A stretch of 56,355 nt of DNA, from contig CABRHS010000013.1 of the NCBI GenBank assembly GCA_902470815.1, forward strand, positions 1 through 56,355, read 5' to 3'. The stretch is from an uncultured Collinsella sp. (lineage in GTDB: Bacteria; Actinomycetota; Coriobacteriia; Coriobacteriales; Coriobacteriaceae). Every line of letters starts with the position of its first letter. Position 1 is the stretch's first letter. Positions 22,813-31,377 of the stretch are shown here, one piece after another. Under the pieces are notes generated by a model, which saw only the letters and a program-made list of their open reading frames with translations, ran no database searches and was not told the origin of the DNA. The position numbers were made by a program, and so were the translations under genes.

Positions 22813-25413
22813 GTGAAACTCGTCGTTGCAGAGAAGAACATCGCCGCGCAGAAGATCGCGCAGCTGCTGGCCGATGCCGGTGCGCCCAAGGCCGACAAGG
22901 TGTACAACACGCAGGTCTACCGCTTCACCGTGAACGGCGAGGACTGGGTGTCCATGGGCCTTGCCGGGCACATTCTCGCGCCCGACTTCCCCGAAGAGGT
23001 CCTCTACGACAAGAAGATGGGCTGGTACGGCGTCTCGCCGGACGGGGAGGTCCTGCCCGCGGGCGTTCCCGACGCGCTGGCCCGCCCGCCGTACGACACC
23101 AAGCGCAAGCCCTTCCTGCCCAACGGCATCTCCATCAAGGGTTGGAAAGTCGAGAGCCTGCCGTATCTCACGTGGGCGCCCATCGTGAAGCTTCCCGCCG
23201 AGAAGGAGATCATCCGCGTCCTCAAGAACCTCGCCAAGAAGGCCGACGAGGTCATCATCGCCACGGACTTCGACCGAGAGGGCGAGCTCATCGGCTCGGA
23301 TGCCCTCAGCATGATCCGGGAGGTGGCGCCAGAGCTGCCCGCCCGCCGCGCGCGCTACTCCGCCCTCATCAAGGGTGAGGTGACCGAGGCGTTCGCCAAC
23401 CTGGTCGAGCTCGATCAGGACCTGGCCGACGCCGGTGAGTCGCGCCAGTACATCGACCTCATCTGGGGCGCCGTCCTCACGCGCTACCTGACGCTTGCCA
23501 AGTTCGGCGGTTTTGGCAACGTCCGCTCCGCTGGTCGCGTGCAAACGCCCACGCTCGCCCTGGTGGTTGAGCGCGAGCGCGAGCGCATGGCCTTCGTGCC
23601 CGAGGACTACTGGCAGATTCGCGGCATGGGCGAGGCCTCCGACCAGGAGTTCAAGATCGCCCACACCACCGCCCGCTTCACGGACAAGGCTGCCGCCGAG
23701 GCGGCGTTCTCCCATGTTGAGGGCGCTTCAACCGGCACCGTGACCGCCGTGGCCAAGCGCAGCCGCAAGCAGCAGCCCCCGGTGCCGTTCAACACCACGG
23801 CGCTCCAGGCCGCCGCTGCCGCCGAGGGCATCAGCCCCGCTCGCACCATGCGCATCGCCGAGTCCCTCTACATGAGCGGTTACATCTCCTACCCCCGCGT
23901 CGATAACACGGTGTATCCCAAGAGCCTCGACATCGAGGGCATCGTGAAGGGCCTGGCAAGCGGCACGCCCGCGCTCGCCCCCGTGTGCAAGAAGGTCCTC
24001 GCCGGCCCGCTCAGCCCTACGCGCGGCAAGGTCGAGACGACGGACCACCCGCCCATCCATCCCACCGGCCAGGGCGACCCCACCGCGCTCGACGGCGGTC
24101 AGCTCAAGCTCTACAACCTGATCGCGCGCCGCTTCCTGGCCACGCTCATGGGCCCCGCCACGATCGAGAACACCAAGCTCTCGATCGACGTGGCCGGCGA
24201 GCCGTTCGCCGCGAGCGGCGACGTGCTGGTGGAGGCGGGCTTCCGCGAGGCCTATCCGTATGGTCTCAAGCGCGACGAGCAGCTGCCCGCGCTGGCCGAG
24301 GGCGACGTCATCGACGTGCGTGACGTCAAGCTCGAGGCCAAGCAGACCGAGCCCCCGGCGCGCTACAGCCAGGGCAAGCTCGTCCAGGAGATGGAGAAGC
24401 GCGGCCTGGGCACCAAATCCACGCGCGCGAGCATCATCGAGCGCCTGTACGCCGTGCGCTACCTCAAGAACGATCCCATCGAGCCCAGCCAGCTCGGCAT
24501 CGCCATCATCGACGCGCTCTCGGAGTTCGCCCCGCGCGTCACCACGCCCGACATGACCGCCGAGCTCGACGCCGATATGACCAAGGTCGCCGAGGGCGCC
24601 GACACGCAGGAGCGCGTCGTCGACCATTCCCGCGCCCTGCTCGCCGGCATGCTCGATGCGCTCATCGAGCACAAGGACGACCTGGGCGAGGCCATCTCGG
24701 ATGCGGTCACGGCCGACGCCCGCGTGGGCGCTTGTCCCAAGTGCGGCAAGGACCTGGTCATGAAGACGAGCGCCAAGACCCGTGGCAGCTTCATCGGCTG
24801 CATGGGTTGGCCCGACTGCGACGTGACCTACCCGGTGCCCTCCGGCGTGAAGGTGAGCCCGCTCGAGGGTGAGGCCGCCGTGTGCCCCGAGTGCGGCGCG
24901 CCGCGCATCAAGTGCCAGCCGTTCCGCCAAAAGGCCTACGAGCAGTGCGTGAACCCCAAGTGTCCCACCAACTTCGAGCCCGATCTCAAGGTGGGCGAGT
25001 GCTCCGTATGTGCCGAGGCCGGCCGTCACGGCGACCTGATCGCGCACAAGAGCGAGAAGAGCGGCAAGCGCTTCATCCGCTGCGAGCACTATGACGAGTG
25101 CGGCGTGAGCTACCCGCTGCCCGCGCGCGGCAAGCTCTCCGCCACCGGCGAGGTGTGCGAGCACTGCGGCGCGCCCGTGGTGGTGGTCGAGACCGCGCGC
25201 GGCCCGTGGCGCATTTGCGTGAACATGGACTGCCCCGGCAAGGAGAAGAAGCCCGCCCGCGGCAAGGCCGCCGCGAAGAAGACTGCCTCGACCACCAAGA
25301 AGGCCGCAACCAAGAAGACCGCGGCGAAGAAGACGGCAGCCAAGAAGACCGCCGCCAAGAAACCCGCAGCGGCGAAAAAGAAGGCCGCTGCCGAGGACAT
25401 CGCGTCGGAGTAA
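22813..25413 (+). CDS. topA: DNA topoisomerase I, archaeal-type
   Basis: This 866-residue type IA topoisomerase relaxes negative supercoils. The toprim domain has Glu7 in MKLVVAEKNIAAQKIA and the acidic triad D152-D154-E156 in IIATDFDREGELIGSD; the nucleophile is Tyr360 in YMSGYISYPRVDNTVYP. These three regions follow the archaeal TopA pattern and not the usual bacterial one (VESPAKAKTI, CDPDREGE). Three or four Cys4 zinc ribbons follow from about residue 640 (CPKCGK, CPECGAP, CVNPKC, CEHCGAP), then a 50-residue Lys/Ala tail. The start is GTG at 22813 with AAGGAG. It heads a topA-tmk-holB-ricT run on one strand. Confidence 0.93.
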   Translation: MKLVVAEKNIAAQKIAQLLADAGAPKADKVYNTQVYRFTVNGEDWVSMGLAGHILAPDFPEEVLYDKKMGWYGVSPDGEVLPAGVPDALARPPYDTKRKPFLPNGISIKGWKVESLPYLTWAPIVKLPAEKEIIRVLKNLAKKADEVIIATDFDREGELIGSDALSMIREVAPELPARRARYSALIKGEVTEAFANLVELDQDLADAGESRQYIDLIWGAVLTRYLTLAKFGGFGNVRSAGRVQTPTLALVVERERERMAFVPEDYWQIRGMGEASDQEFKIAHTTARFTDKAAAEAAFSHVEGASTGTVTAVAKRSRKQQPPVPFNTTALQAAAAAEGISPARTMRIAESLYMSGYISYPRVDNTVYPKSLDIEGIVKGLASGTPALAPVCKKVLAGPLSPTRGKVETTDHPPIHPTGQGDPTALDGGQLKLYNLIARRFLATLMGPATIENTKLSIDVAGEPFAASGDVLVEAGFREAYPYGLKRDEQLPALAEGDVIDVRDVKLEAKQTEPPARYSQGKLVQEMEKRGLGTKSTRASIIERLYAVRYLKNDPIEPSQLGIAIIDALSEFAPRVTTPDMTAELDADMTKVAEGADTQERVVDHSRALLAGMLDALIEHKDDLGEAISDAVTADARVGACPKCGKDLVMKTSAKTRGSFIGCMGWPDCDVTYPVPSGVKVSPLEGEAAVCPECGAPRIKCQPFRQKAYEQCVNPKCPTNFEPDLKVGECSVCAEAGRHGDLIAHKSEKSGKRFIRCEHYDECGVSYPLPARGKLSATGEVCEHCGAPVVVVETARGPWRICVNMDCPGKEKKPARGKAAAKKTASTTKKAATKKTAAKKTAAKKTAAKKPAAAKKKAAAEDIASE

Positions 25414-25452
25414 CATGAAAGCTCGAGTTTGTCATCTGAAAGGGCACATTAC

Positions 25453-26133
25453 ATGGCAAAAGGCCTGTTTATTACCGTTGAAGGGGTCGATGGTTGCGGT
25501 AAATCGACGCAGGCGGCGCTGATCGCCGCCGCGCTCGGGGCCGCCGGCCATGATGTGCTGCGCCTGCGCGAGCCGGGCGGCGTCAAGATCTCCGAGCAGA
25601 TTCGCGCTATTCTGCTCGACCCCGCGAACGGCGAGATGGGCGACGTTTGCGAGCTCCTGCTCTACGAGGCCGCGCGCGCTCAGCTCGTGCATCAGGTGAT
25701 CAAGCCCGCGCTCGCTGCGGGCAAGACCGTGATTTGCGATCGGTTCTACGATTCGACCACGGCGTATCAGGCTTTTGCCGACGGTTTGGACCGCGGCATG
25801 GTGTCTCAGGCAAATGAGCTCGCGGTGGACGGTTGCCGCCCCGACCTCACGCTCGCGTTCGACCTTCCGGTCGATGAGGCGCGGCGCCGCCGTTCCACCC
25901 GAGCCGGAACCGAGGACCGCCTGGAGCTCAAGGGGAGCGAGTTCCAGCAAAAGGTGGCCGAGGGTTTCCGCGCCGTCGCGGAGGACGACCCTGCCCGCGT
26001 CAAGCTGATCGATGCCAGCGGCTCCATCGACGAGGTGTTCTTCAGCGTTGTCGATGAGCTCCGGTCGGCCGGGATGGCCGTGTCTGAAGACGATGTCGCC
26101 GCGGCACTGTCCGCGTGCCAAGGGTCGTGCTAG
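25453..26133 (+). CDS. tmk: Thymidylate kinase
   Basis: This 226-residue enzyme makes dTDP from dTMP. The P-loop is EGVDGCGKST, the DRY-type motif is ICDRFYDSTTAYQ, and the LID region RRRSTRAGTEDRLE supplies Arg residues. REPGG matches the substrate-binding loop. The ATG at 25453 follows AAAGGG; a TTG eight codons earlier is less likely. The gene lies 39 bases after topA and directly precedes the delta-prime clamp-loader gene, an order conserved in many bacteria (tmk-holB). Confidence 0.95.
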   Translation: MAKGLFITVEGVDGCGKSTQAALIAAALGAAGHDVLRLREPGGVKISEQIRAILLDPANGEMGDVCELLLYEAARAQLVHQVIKPALAAGKTVICDRFYDSTTAYQAFADGLDRGMVSQANELAVDGCRPDLTLAFDLPVDEARRRRSTRAGTEDRLELKGSEFQQKVAEGFRAVAEDDPARVKLIDASGSIDEVFFSVVDELRSAGMAVSEDDVAAALSACQGSC

Positions 26134-26135
26134 CC

Positions 26136-27281
26136 ATGCCCGACCGCCTTGCCCCCAACAGCCTCCTCGCCAAGCTCGACACCCAGCCGAGAGTCCGCGA
26201 GTTCCTGGTCCGTGCCGTCTCGAGTGGCCGCGCGAGCCACGCCTACCTTTTCGTGGGTTCGCCGGGCTCGGGCAAGCTCGATGCTGCCTGGGCGCTTGCC
26301 CAGGCCCTGCTGTGCGGGCACGACGAGGTGCCGGGTGCTTGCGCGGCCTGCGACGATTGCGCGCGCGTCGCCCGCCGCACCCATCCGGATGTGCACTACT
26401 TCGCACCCGAGTCCGCCACGGGGTACCTGATCGCGCAGACGCGCGACATGCTCGAGGACGTGGCGCTCGCGCCCATTCGGGCCAAGGCTAAGGTCTACAT
26501 CATCGACCGTGCCGAGCAGCTGCGCGCGAACACCGCGAACGCCCTGCTCAAGACGCTTGAGGAGCCACCCGAGGGCGTGACGTTCATCCTGTTGGGAAGC
26601 AGCTCCGACGTCATGCTGCCCACCATCGTCTCGCGCTGCCAGTGCGTGCCGTTCCGCCCGCTTTCCGTGGAGGAGGCGGCCGAATCGGTTGAGCGCGCCA
26701 CGGGCCTGTCGGCCGGTAAGTGCCGCATGGCCGTGGCGGTGGCGGGGAGCCCCGCACGCGCCATCGAGTTCCTCAAGTCCGCCGACCGCCAGGCCGCCCG
26801 TCGCGCCATGGTCCGCGCGGTGGACTCGCTCGCACGTGCGGATGAGGCCGATATCCTCGCATCCGCCAAGGAACTCATGGGGGCGGTCAAGGCGCCCCTC
26901 GCCGATGTGGCCTCCACGCAGAAGGCGGTGCTCGAGCAAAATCAGGACTATCTCACCCGGGGCGCGTTAAAGCAGCTGGAAGACCGCAATAAGCGCGAGC
27001 TGAACGCCCGTGAGCGTTCGGGTATCATGGAGGCGTTGGCAAGTGCCCGGTCCCTGCTTCGCGACGTGCTGCTGCAGGTCGAGGGCGCGCAGGAAGGCCC
27101 CGTGAACGAGGACGTCCCGGACGTGGTCGACCGCATGGCGCGCCGTGCATCGACCGCCGGCGTCGCCCGTGCGCTCGACGCGGTCTCGACGGCCGAGGCG
27201 CACATAGCCCGCAATGTAACTCCCCAGCTGGCCATCGAGGTCATGCTATTCGATATCAGGAAGGCGCTCAAATGCCCGTAG
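26136..27281 (+). CDS. holB: DNA polymerase III delta-prime subunit
   Basis: This 381-residue AAA+ protein is the delta-prime stator of the clamp loader. Residues about 30-55 carry the degenerate Walker A SYLFVGSPGSGKLDAA, where Leu replaces the usual Ser/Thr, as expected for an ATPase-dead delta-prime. Four Cys in CGHDEVPGACAACDDC form the zinc module, and VYIIDRAEQLRANTANALLKTLEEPPEG and IVSRCQCVPFRPL are standard. The ATG at 26136 is two bases past the tmk stop; a GTG at 26115 is possible. The 3' end overlaps the next gene by ten bases. Confidence 0.92.
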   Translation: MPDRLAPNSLLAKLDTQPRVREFLVRAVSSGRASHAYLFVGSPGSGKLDAAWALAQALLCGHDEVPGACAACDDCARVARRTHPDVHYFAPESATGYLIAQTRDMLEDVALAPIRAKAKVYIIDRAEQLRANTANALLKTLEEPPEGVTFILLGSSSDVMLPTIVSRCQCVPFRPLSVEEAAESVERATGLSAGKCRMAVAVAGSPARAIEFLKSADRQAARRAMVRAVDSLARADEADILASAKELMGAVKAPLADVASTQKAVLEQNQDYLTRGALKQLEDRNKRELNARERSGIMEALASARSLLRDVLLQVEGAQEGPVNEDVPDVVDRMARRASTAGVARALDAVSTAEAHIARNVTPQLAIEVMLFDIRKALKCP

Positions 27282-28924
27282 TTGTTCCCGTCAAATTCGC
27301 GTTCGCCGCGCGCGAGCTCTGGTTCGACCCGCGCGACCTCGATATCCTCGAGGGCGATCACGCCATCTGCACCACCGAGCGCGGCACGGAGATCGGCCTG
27401 GTGACGGCCGACCCCTTCGAGGTGGAGCCCGAGGAGCTCGCCGCGCCCCTCAAGCCCGTGGTGCGTATCGCCACCGATGCCGACCTCGATCGCGCCGACG
27501 ACCTCGCCGACGCCGGCGAGGACGCCATGACCGACTTCCGCCGCCTGGTCGAGAAGAACGGCCTGGACATGAAGCCCGTGGGCGTCGAGTACCTCTTTGG
27601 CGGGGAGAAGGCCGTCTTCTATTTCGCCGCCGAGGACCGGGTGGATTTCCGCCAGCTGGTAAAGGACCTGTCCGCCCACTTCCACGTCCGTGTCGACATG
27701 CGCCAGATCGGCGTGCGCGATGAGACCCGCCTGCAGGGCGGGTATGCCACGTGCGGCCAGGAGCTGTGCTGCACGCGTTTTGGCGGTCAGTTCGAGCCCG
27801 TCTCGATCCGCATGGCAAAGGAGCAGGACCTTCCCCTCAACTCCGCCAAGATCTCCGGTGTGTGCGGTCGCCTCATGTGCTGCCTGCGCTACGAGTTCGA
27901 GGCGTACAAGGACTTCAAGAGCCGCGCGCCCAAGAAGAAGACCCTCATCGACACGCCGCTGGGCAAGGCCCGCATCATGGAGTACAGCACCCCGCGCGAG
28001 CAGCTGGTGCTCAGGCTCGAGAACGGCAAGGTCTTCCGCGTGAACCTGTCCGACATGTCCTGCACGGATGAGAACAAGGAGCGCTGCGAGCAGCAGAAGT
28101 GCGCATGCCGTCCCGACTGCGTGACGCGCGATGTCCTCGAGCGCCTGGAGTCTCCCGACCTGCAGCTCGCCCTCATGGAGCTGGACCGCCAGAACGGCAT
28201 CGATGTGGGCGACGGCCTGGACCGCGCCGACCGCATCGTCGCCTCCGGCCCCACTCCGCGCCGCAAGCGCATGCGCGAGGAGGAGAGCGCCAAGTTCGAG
28301 GGTTCCGGCAAGTCCGGTCGCGGCCGCAAGGGGGCCGCTCAGGCAAGTTCGGGCAGGGGCCAGAACAAGGCCGAGGCCATGGGCGAGGAGGGCACGACGC
28401 GCCGTCGCCGTCGTCGCTCGACGGCGGGCGAGGAGCGAGCGGAGGCCGTGGCGACCGAGCAGGCCGTCCAGGTTCAGGACGCGCCCGGTGGCCGTAGGCG
28501 CAGGCACCGTTCCGGCGAGGTCGCGTCCGCGGCTCGCGAGGACGCGCCGCGCCGCGCGCCCGCCCAGGGCGATGCCGCGCAGGACGCCGCGCCCGGTCGC
28601 AGCCGTCGTCGCAAGCATGTGGCGTCCGGTGACGCGCCCGCCGCGCAGGGCGCAGCGGGTGGTTCCGGTTCCCAGGCCGGCCAGCGCCGCAAACGCACGC
28701 GCAAGCCCGAGACCCAGTCCGTGGCGGACCAGGTCGCCGGCGGCGAGGTCAAGGTGCAGCGTCGTCGTCCCGGTGACGGCGGCGGGGCGCAGGGTCAGGG
28801 CAGCCCCGTCGATTCCGGGGCCCAAGTCGACGATGCGCCCAAGAAGCGCCGTCGGCGTCGCAGCCGCAAGCCCAAGCAGGGCGGCGGCGACGGTTCCGCA
28901 TCCGCCGCGTCCCAAGCCGAATAG
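27272..28924 (+). CDS. ricT: PSP1-domain (RicT/YaaT-like) protein with long basic tail
   Basis: This 550-residue protein has a PSP1 domain in its first 280 residues, with VGVEYLFGGEKAVFYFAAEDRVDFRQLVKDL, RQIGVRDETRLQGGYATCGQELCCTRFGG and SGVCGRLMCCLRYEF, the Cys-rich signature that binds an iron-sulfur cluster in Bacillus RicT. RicT acts with RicA and RicF in mRNA maturation. The tail (about residues 325-550) is rich in Arg, Gly, Ala and Gln with RRRRRRS and KKRRRRRSRK blocks and is absent from Bacillus RicT. It starts within the holB stop region. The gene order tmk-holB-ricT supports the call. A terminator follows inside the next open frame. Confidence 0.9.
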   Translation: MPVVVPVKFAFAARELWFDPRDLDILEGDHAICTTERGTEIGLVTADPFEVEPEELAAPLKPVVRIATDADLDRADDLADAGEDAMTDFRRLVEKNGLDMKPVGVEYLFGGEKAVFYFAAEDRVDFRQLVKDLSAHFHVRVDMRQIGVRDETRLQGGYATCGQELCCTRFGGQFEPVSIRMAKEQDLPLNSAKISGVCGRLMCCLRYEFEAYKDFKSRAPKKKTLIDTPLGKARIMEYSTPREQLVLRLENGKVFRVNLSDMSCTDENKERCEQQKCACRPDCVTRDVLERLESPDLQLALMELDRQNGIDVGDGLDRADRIVASGPTPRRKRMREEESAKFEGSGKSGRGRKGAAQASSGRGQNKAEAMGEEGTTRRRRRRSTAGEERAEAVATEQAVQVQDAPGGRRRRHRSGEVASAAREDAPRRAPAQGDAAQDAAPGRSRRRKHVASGDAPAAQGAAGGSGSQAGQRRKRTRKPETQSVADQVAGGEVKVQRRRPGDGGGAQGQGSPVDSGAQVDDAPKKRRRRRSRKPKQGGGDGSASAASQAE

Positions 28925-28964
28925 ATGAGCGTCTGGTCGTCAGGCGCGGGTCCATCAAGACGAA

Positions 28965-28999
28965 GCGCCCTCCCTCGCGACAGCGGGGGAGGGCTTTTT
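28965..28999 (+). terminator. Intrinsic terminator after ricT
   Basis: Eight-base arms GCCCTCCC/GGGAGGGC (28967-28974 and 28987-28994) are followed by five Ts. It sits upstream of the chosen comF start. Confidence 0.85.
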
Positions 29000-29005
29000 C
29001 ATGCG

Positions 29006-29758
29006 GTGTCAGATTCGTGCACGCGGGCCGGAGAGTCCGCGGAGGCCCGCGGCGCCCTGCTCGCGATCGTGGGCGAACTGCTCTCGCCCACGCGGTGCGC
29101 GAGTTGCGAGCGGCCGGGCGAGCCGGTGTGCGGCGAGTGCCTGCGAAAGATGACGCGCATCGACCCCGCGCACGCGTGCCCGCTGTGCGGCGCGCCGTTC
29201 GGGGAGCTGGTCTGCACGGAGTGTCGGGGCGAGGCGACCGCGGTGGACAGATGCCTGGCGGCGGCGGTGTTCGAGGGGCCTCCCGCGCGGATCGTCCGCG
29301 CGTACAAGGACGGGGGAGAGCGACGCCTGGCGGTCGAGATCGCGCGGCTCATGATCGACGCCGCGCGTGGGGCGGAGCGCTCGGCGCCCGACCGGTACGC
29401 CGGGCTGCTCTCGGACGCGGACGCCCTGGTGTTCGTGCCCGTCACGGCCGAGGCGTACAGGCGGCGCGGATTCGACCACATGGAGGCCGTCGCGCGCGAG
29501 GCCTCGCGGGCATGCGGCATGCCGGTGGTCGACGCCCTCGTCAAGCACGGTTCTGCGGACCAGCGGGAATTCTCGCGACAGGAACGCCTGGCCAGCTCGC
29601 GTGACGTGTACGAGGTGGTGGAGGGCGTGCGGGGCGCGCGCCTGCTGTTGCTGGATGACGTCATCACCACGGGCGCGACCGTGGGCGCGGCGGCCGCGGC
29701 GCTCAAGCGAGCCGGCGCGCGGCGGGTGGACGCCCTGGCCCTCGCCCGTGTTTGGTGA
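29006..29758 (+). CDS. comF: ComF-family phosphoribosyltransferase-like protein
   Basis: This 250-residue protein has the ComF arrangement: an N-terminal zinc ribbon (CASCERPGEPVCGECLRK and CPLCGAPFGELVCTEC) and a C-terminal phosphoribosyltransferase fold with the PRPP loop LLLLDDVITTGATVGAA. ComF is needed for DNA uptake in competent bacteria and is retained in many non-competent ones. An ATG at 28925 would put a strong terminator inside the gene, so the GTG at 29006, which has GGGGGAGGG twelve bases upstream, is preferred but uncertain; a later GTG is also possible. Confidence 0.8.
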   Translation: MSDSCTRAGESAEARGALLAIVGELLSPTRCASCERPGEPVCGECLRKMTRIDPAHACPLCGAPFGELVCTECRGEATAVDRCLAAAVFEGPPARIVRAYKDGGERRLAVEIARLMIDAARGAERSAPDRYAGLLSDADALVFVPVTAEAYRRRGFDHMEAVAREASRACGMPVVDALVKHGSADQREFSRQERLASSRDVYEVVEGVRGARLLLLDDVITTGATVGAAAAALKRAGARRVDALALARVW

Positions 29759-29816
29759 CGCCGAGCCCCGGCGGTCCCGCCCCGCCCGCCCCGGCCCGCG
29801 CGCAATCGCGCACGCG

Positions 29817-29841
29817 GGATGTGCAAAATGCACCCGACCCC
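29817..29841. repeat. Dispersed intergenic repeat, copy 1
   Basis: The 25 bases around the palindromic core GTGCAAAATGCACCCG match 42030-42054 at 22 positions. It directly precedes the promoter at 29844. Confidence 0.7.
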
Positions 29842-29843
29842 TT

Positions 29844-29873
29844 TTACACGACCCGCTCTGCCTGCGGTATAAT
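29844..29873 (+). promoter_or_regulatory. Candidate sigma-70 promoter
   Basis: TTACAC and a perfect TATAAT (29868-29873) are separated by 18 bases. Transcription would begin near 29880, about 285 bases before the first start codon. Confidence 0.6.
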
Positions 29874-30163
29874 GCCCCGAAGTTCCTTCCAGGCTGTGGT
29901 TGCGGGCGCGTGCGGGCGGCAACGCCGCGCGCTCCCTAGTCCATGACAGACGCGGTCAAAGGGATCCACGTAAGCCGATGCGTGCGCGCAAAGGCGATCA
30001 TGGCGCGTCCTAGAGGTCAGTCGCACCGCCCGTATTATTTTCCTGAGGCAATAGGTGCCTCGCGGGCGAGCGGGTTAGTCGTGATGCCGTCGCGGCGGTT
30101 GAGCAAACGCCCCAGTGCGCAGGTGTGGGGTCAAAAACCAGGTCAGCTGGGGGGACATCGAAC

Positions 30164-30256
30164 ATGAGCGCCCGCGTGTCCATGCGCGCGGGCGAACGGG
30201 CGCGAGGGCGCCGATTCGGGGGCGAGCACCATGCATGCAGTCGGTATCACGGGTAA
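30164..30256 (+). CDS. Possible 30-residue arginine-rich leader ORF
   Basis: An ATG at 30164 with GGGGGGA seven to ten bases upstream opens a 30-codon frame, starting MSARVSMRAGERARGRRF, with eight Arg residues. It ends at TAA 30254-30256, overlapping the start of the binding-protein gene at 30231 in another frame. Its ribosome site is stronger than that of the larger gene. It could couple or attenuate translation; it is not proven to be made. Confidence 0.4.
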   Translation: MSARVSMRAGERARGRRFGGEHHACSRYHG

Positions 30257-31232
30257 GGCGTCGCGCGCGGCGCTCGTCGCGGGGGCGATCGCGCTCACGT
30301 TCGGTCTGAGCGGCTGCGTTCTCACCACGCCGACACTCGCGGAAGTCGAGCGCGAGCGCGTGGAGCCCGTTCTCGGTGCAGCCGACCTGGTGAACGAGGG
30401 CCACCTCACCGTGGCCATGAACACCGCGGACGCCCCTCAGGCCATGACCGATTCGGAGGGTTCGCCCGCCGGCTATTACGCGGACGTCGCCCGCGCGCTG
30501 GCCGAGGATATGGGCCTGGACCTCAAGGTGGTCTCCACCGCCAACGCCTCGGGCGCGATCTCGGACGGCAAGGCGGACATCTACATAGGCAGCAGGCTCG
30601 CCGATGCCGGCGACACCCTCGACGTCACCGAGGCCATCGTCGAGGATGCCTCGTCCATCTTCGCGCGCGGCGAGGGCGACTCCCAGGCGGCGCCGCAGCT
30701 CGACGCCGCGGACCTCTCCGGCTCCGTGATCGCGGTCCAGGGCGACTCCGCCTCTCAGGACGCGCTCATGCGCGGCGGCGTGGACGCCTCGCTCAAGACC
30801 TACCCGAACGTGAACAAGTGCTTCGAGGCGCTCGACGCCGGCGAGGTCGACTACGTGGCATGCGATGCCACCGCGGGCGCCTACCTTGCCCGTGCCTACC
30901 CGGGCACCGTGTTCGTCGCCACCGTCGGGCCTCTCACGTCGTACGGCGTGGCCCTTCCCGCACAGGGCTCCGCCCTCGCCGACGCGGTGACCGGGTCCCT
31001 GGCGGCCCTCGCGTCCAGCGGCAGGCTCGATGCGATCTATCGCCATTGGTACGGCGCGCTCCCCGTGGGCCTCGGCGACGCGGAGCTCCCCGGCCTCGAG
31101 GCCCAGGCAGGGGATGAGGAGGACGGGGAGCTCGCCTCCGATGACGGCTCCATGCAGGGCGGTTCCGCGTATGACGGCGGCGCCACGGGGGACGGAGCCC
31201 CGTCTCATGACAGCATGAACTCCATCGGCTAG
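30231..31232 (+). CDS. Solute-binding lipoprotein, amino-acid ABC type
   Basis: This 333-residue protein has a signal peptide with lipobox LSGC (Cys29) and the family-3 solute-binding fold: LTVAMNTADAPQAM, SPAGYYADVARALAEDMG, ISDGKADIYIGS, IAVQGDSASQDAL and a closing IYRHWYG. Such proteins bind amino acids or related solutes for an ABC importer, but no permease or ATPase gene is adjacent. A Gly/Asp/Glu-rich tail of about 45 residues at the C-terminus is unusual. The ribosome site before the ATG at 30231 is weak, and a short upstream frame overlaps the start. Confidence 0.88.
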   Translation: MHAVGITGKASRAALVAGAIALTFGLSGCVLTTPTLAEVERERVEPVLGAADLVNEGHLTVAMNTADAPQAMTDSEGSPAGYYADVARALAEDMGLDLKVVSTANASGAISDGKADIYIGSRLADAGDTLDVTEAIVEDASSIFARGEGDSQAAPQLDAADLSGSVIAVQGDSASQDALMRGGVDASLKTYPNVNKCFEALDAGEVDYVACDATAGAYLARAYPGTVFVATVGPLTSYGVALPAQGSALADAVTGSLAALASSGRLDAIYRHWYGALPVGLGDAELPGLEAQAGDEEDGELASDDGSMQGGSAYDGGATGDGAPSHDSMNSIG

Positions 31233-31377
31233 CCGCTGCCGGGCTCACCGGATGCGAGAATTCGGCAATCGGCGCGCCTGCTCCAGTTAACGGGAGTGCG
31301 TGCCGTGGGCGTGTGCGGACTCCAATCTTGGGTACAACAAGGGCATGGTCCTATCCCCGGATAGATTGGAATCACGT

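Larger units (their letters stand above)
29759..30163. other. 405-base leader region before the binding-protein gene
   Basis: It contains a dispersed repeat (29817-29841), a promoter (29844-29873) and about 290 bases of untranslated leader. The leader has a 12-pair GC hairpin around 29905-29934 and further GC-rich self-complementary stretches, but no recognised RNA family, riboswitch or gene. Confidence 0.6.

Noticed and set aside
25262..25400. Tandem-like repeats of Lys/Ala codons at the end of topA
   Set aside because: They are low-complexity coding sequence of a basic tail, not a separate repeat element or CRISPR.
30137..30146. ACCAGGTCAG, a word found in signal recognition particle RNA
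   Set aside because: The rest of the conserved SRP RNA core (GGAAGGAAGCAGC) does not follow, so it is a chance match.
29943..30167. A 74-codon plus-strand open frame in the leader of the binding-protein gene
   Set aside because: It has no ribosome site, and its translation resembles no protein; the leader looks untranslated.
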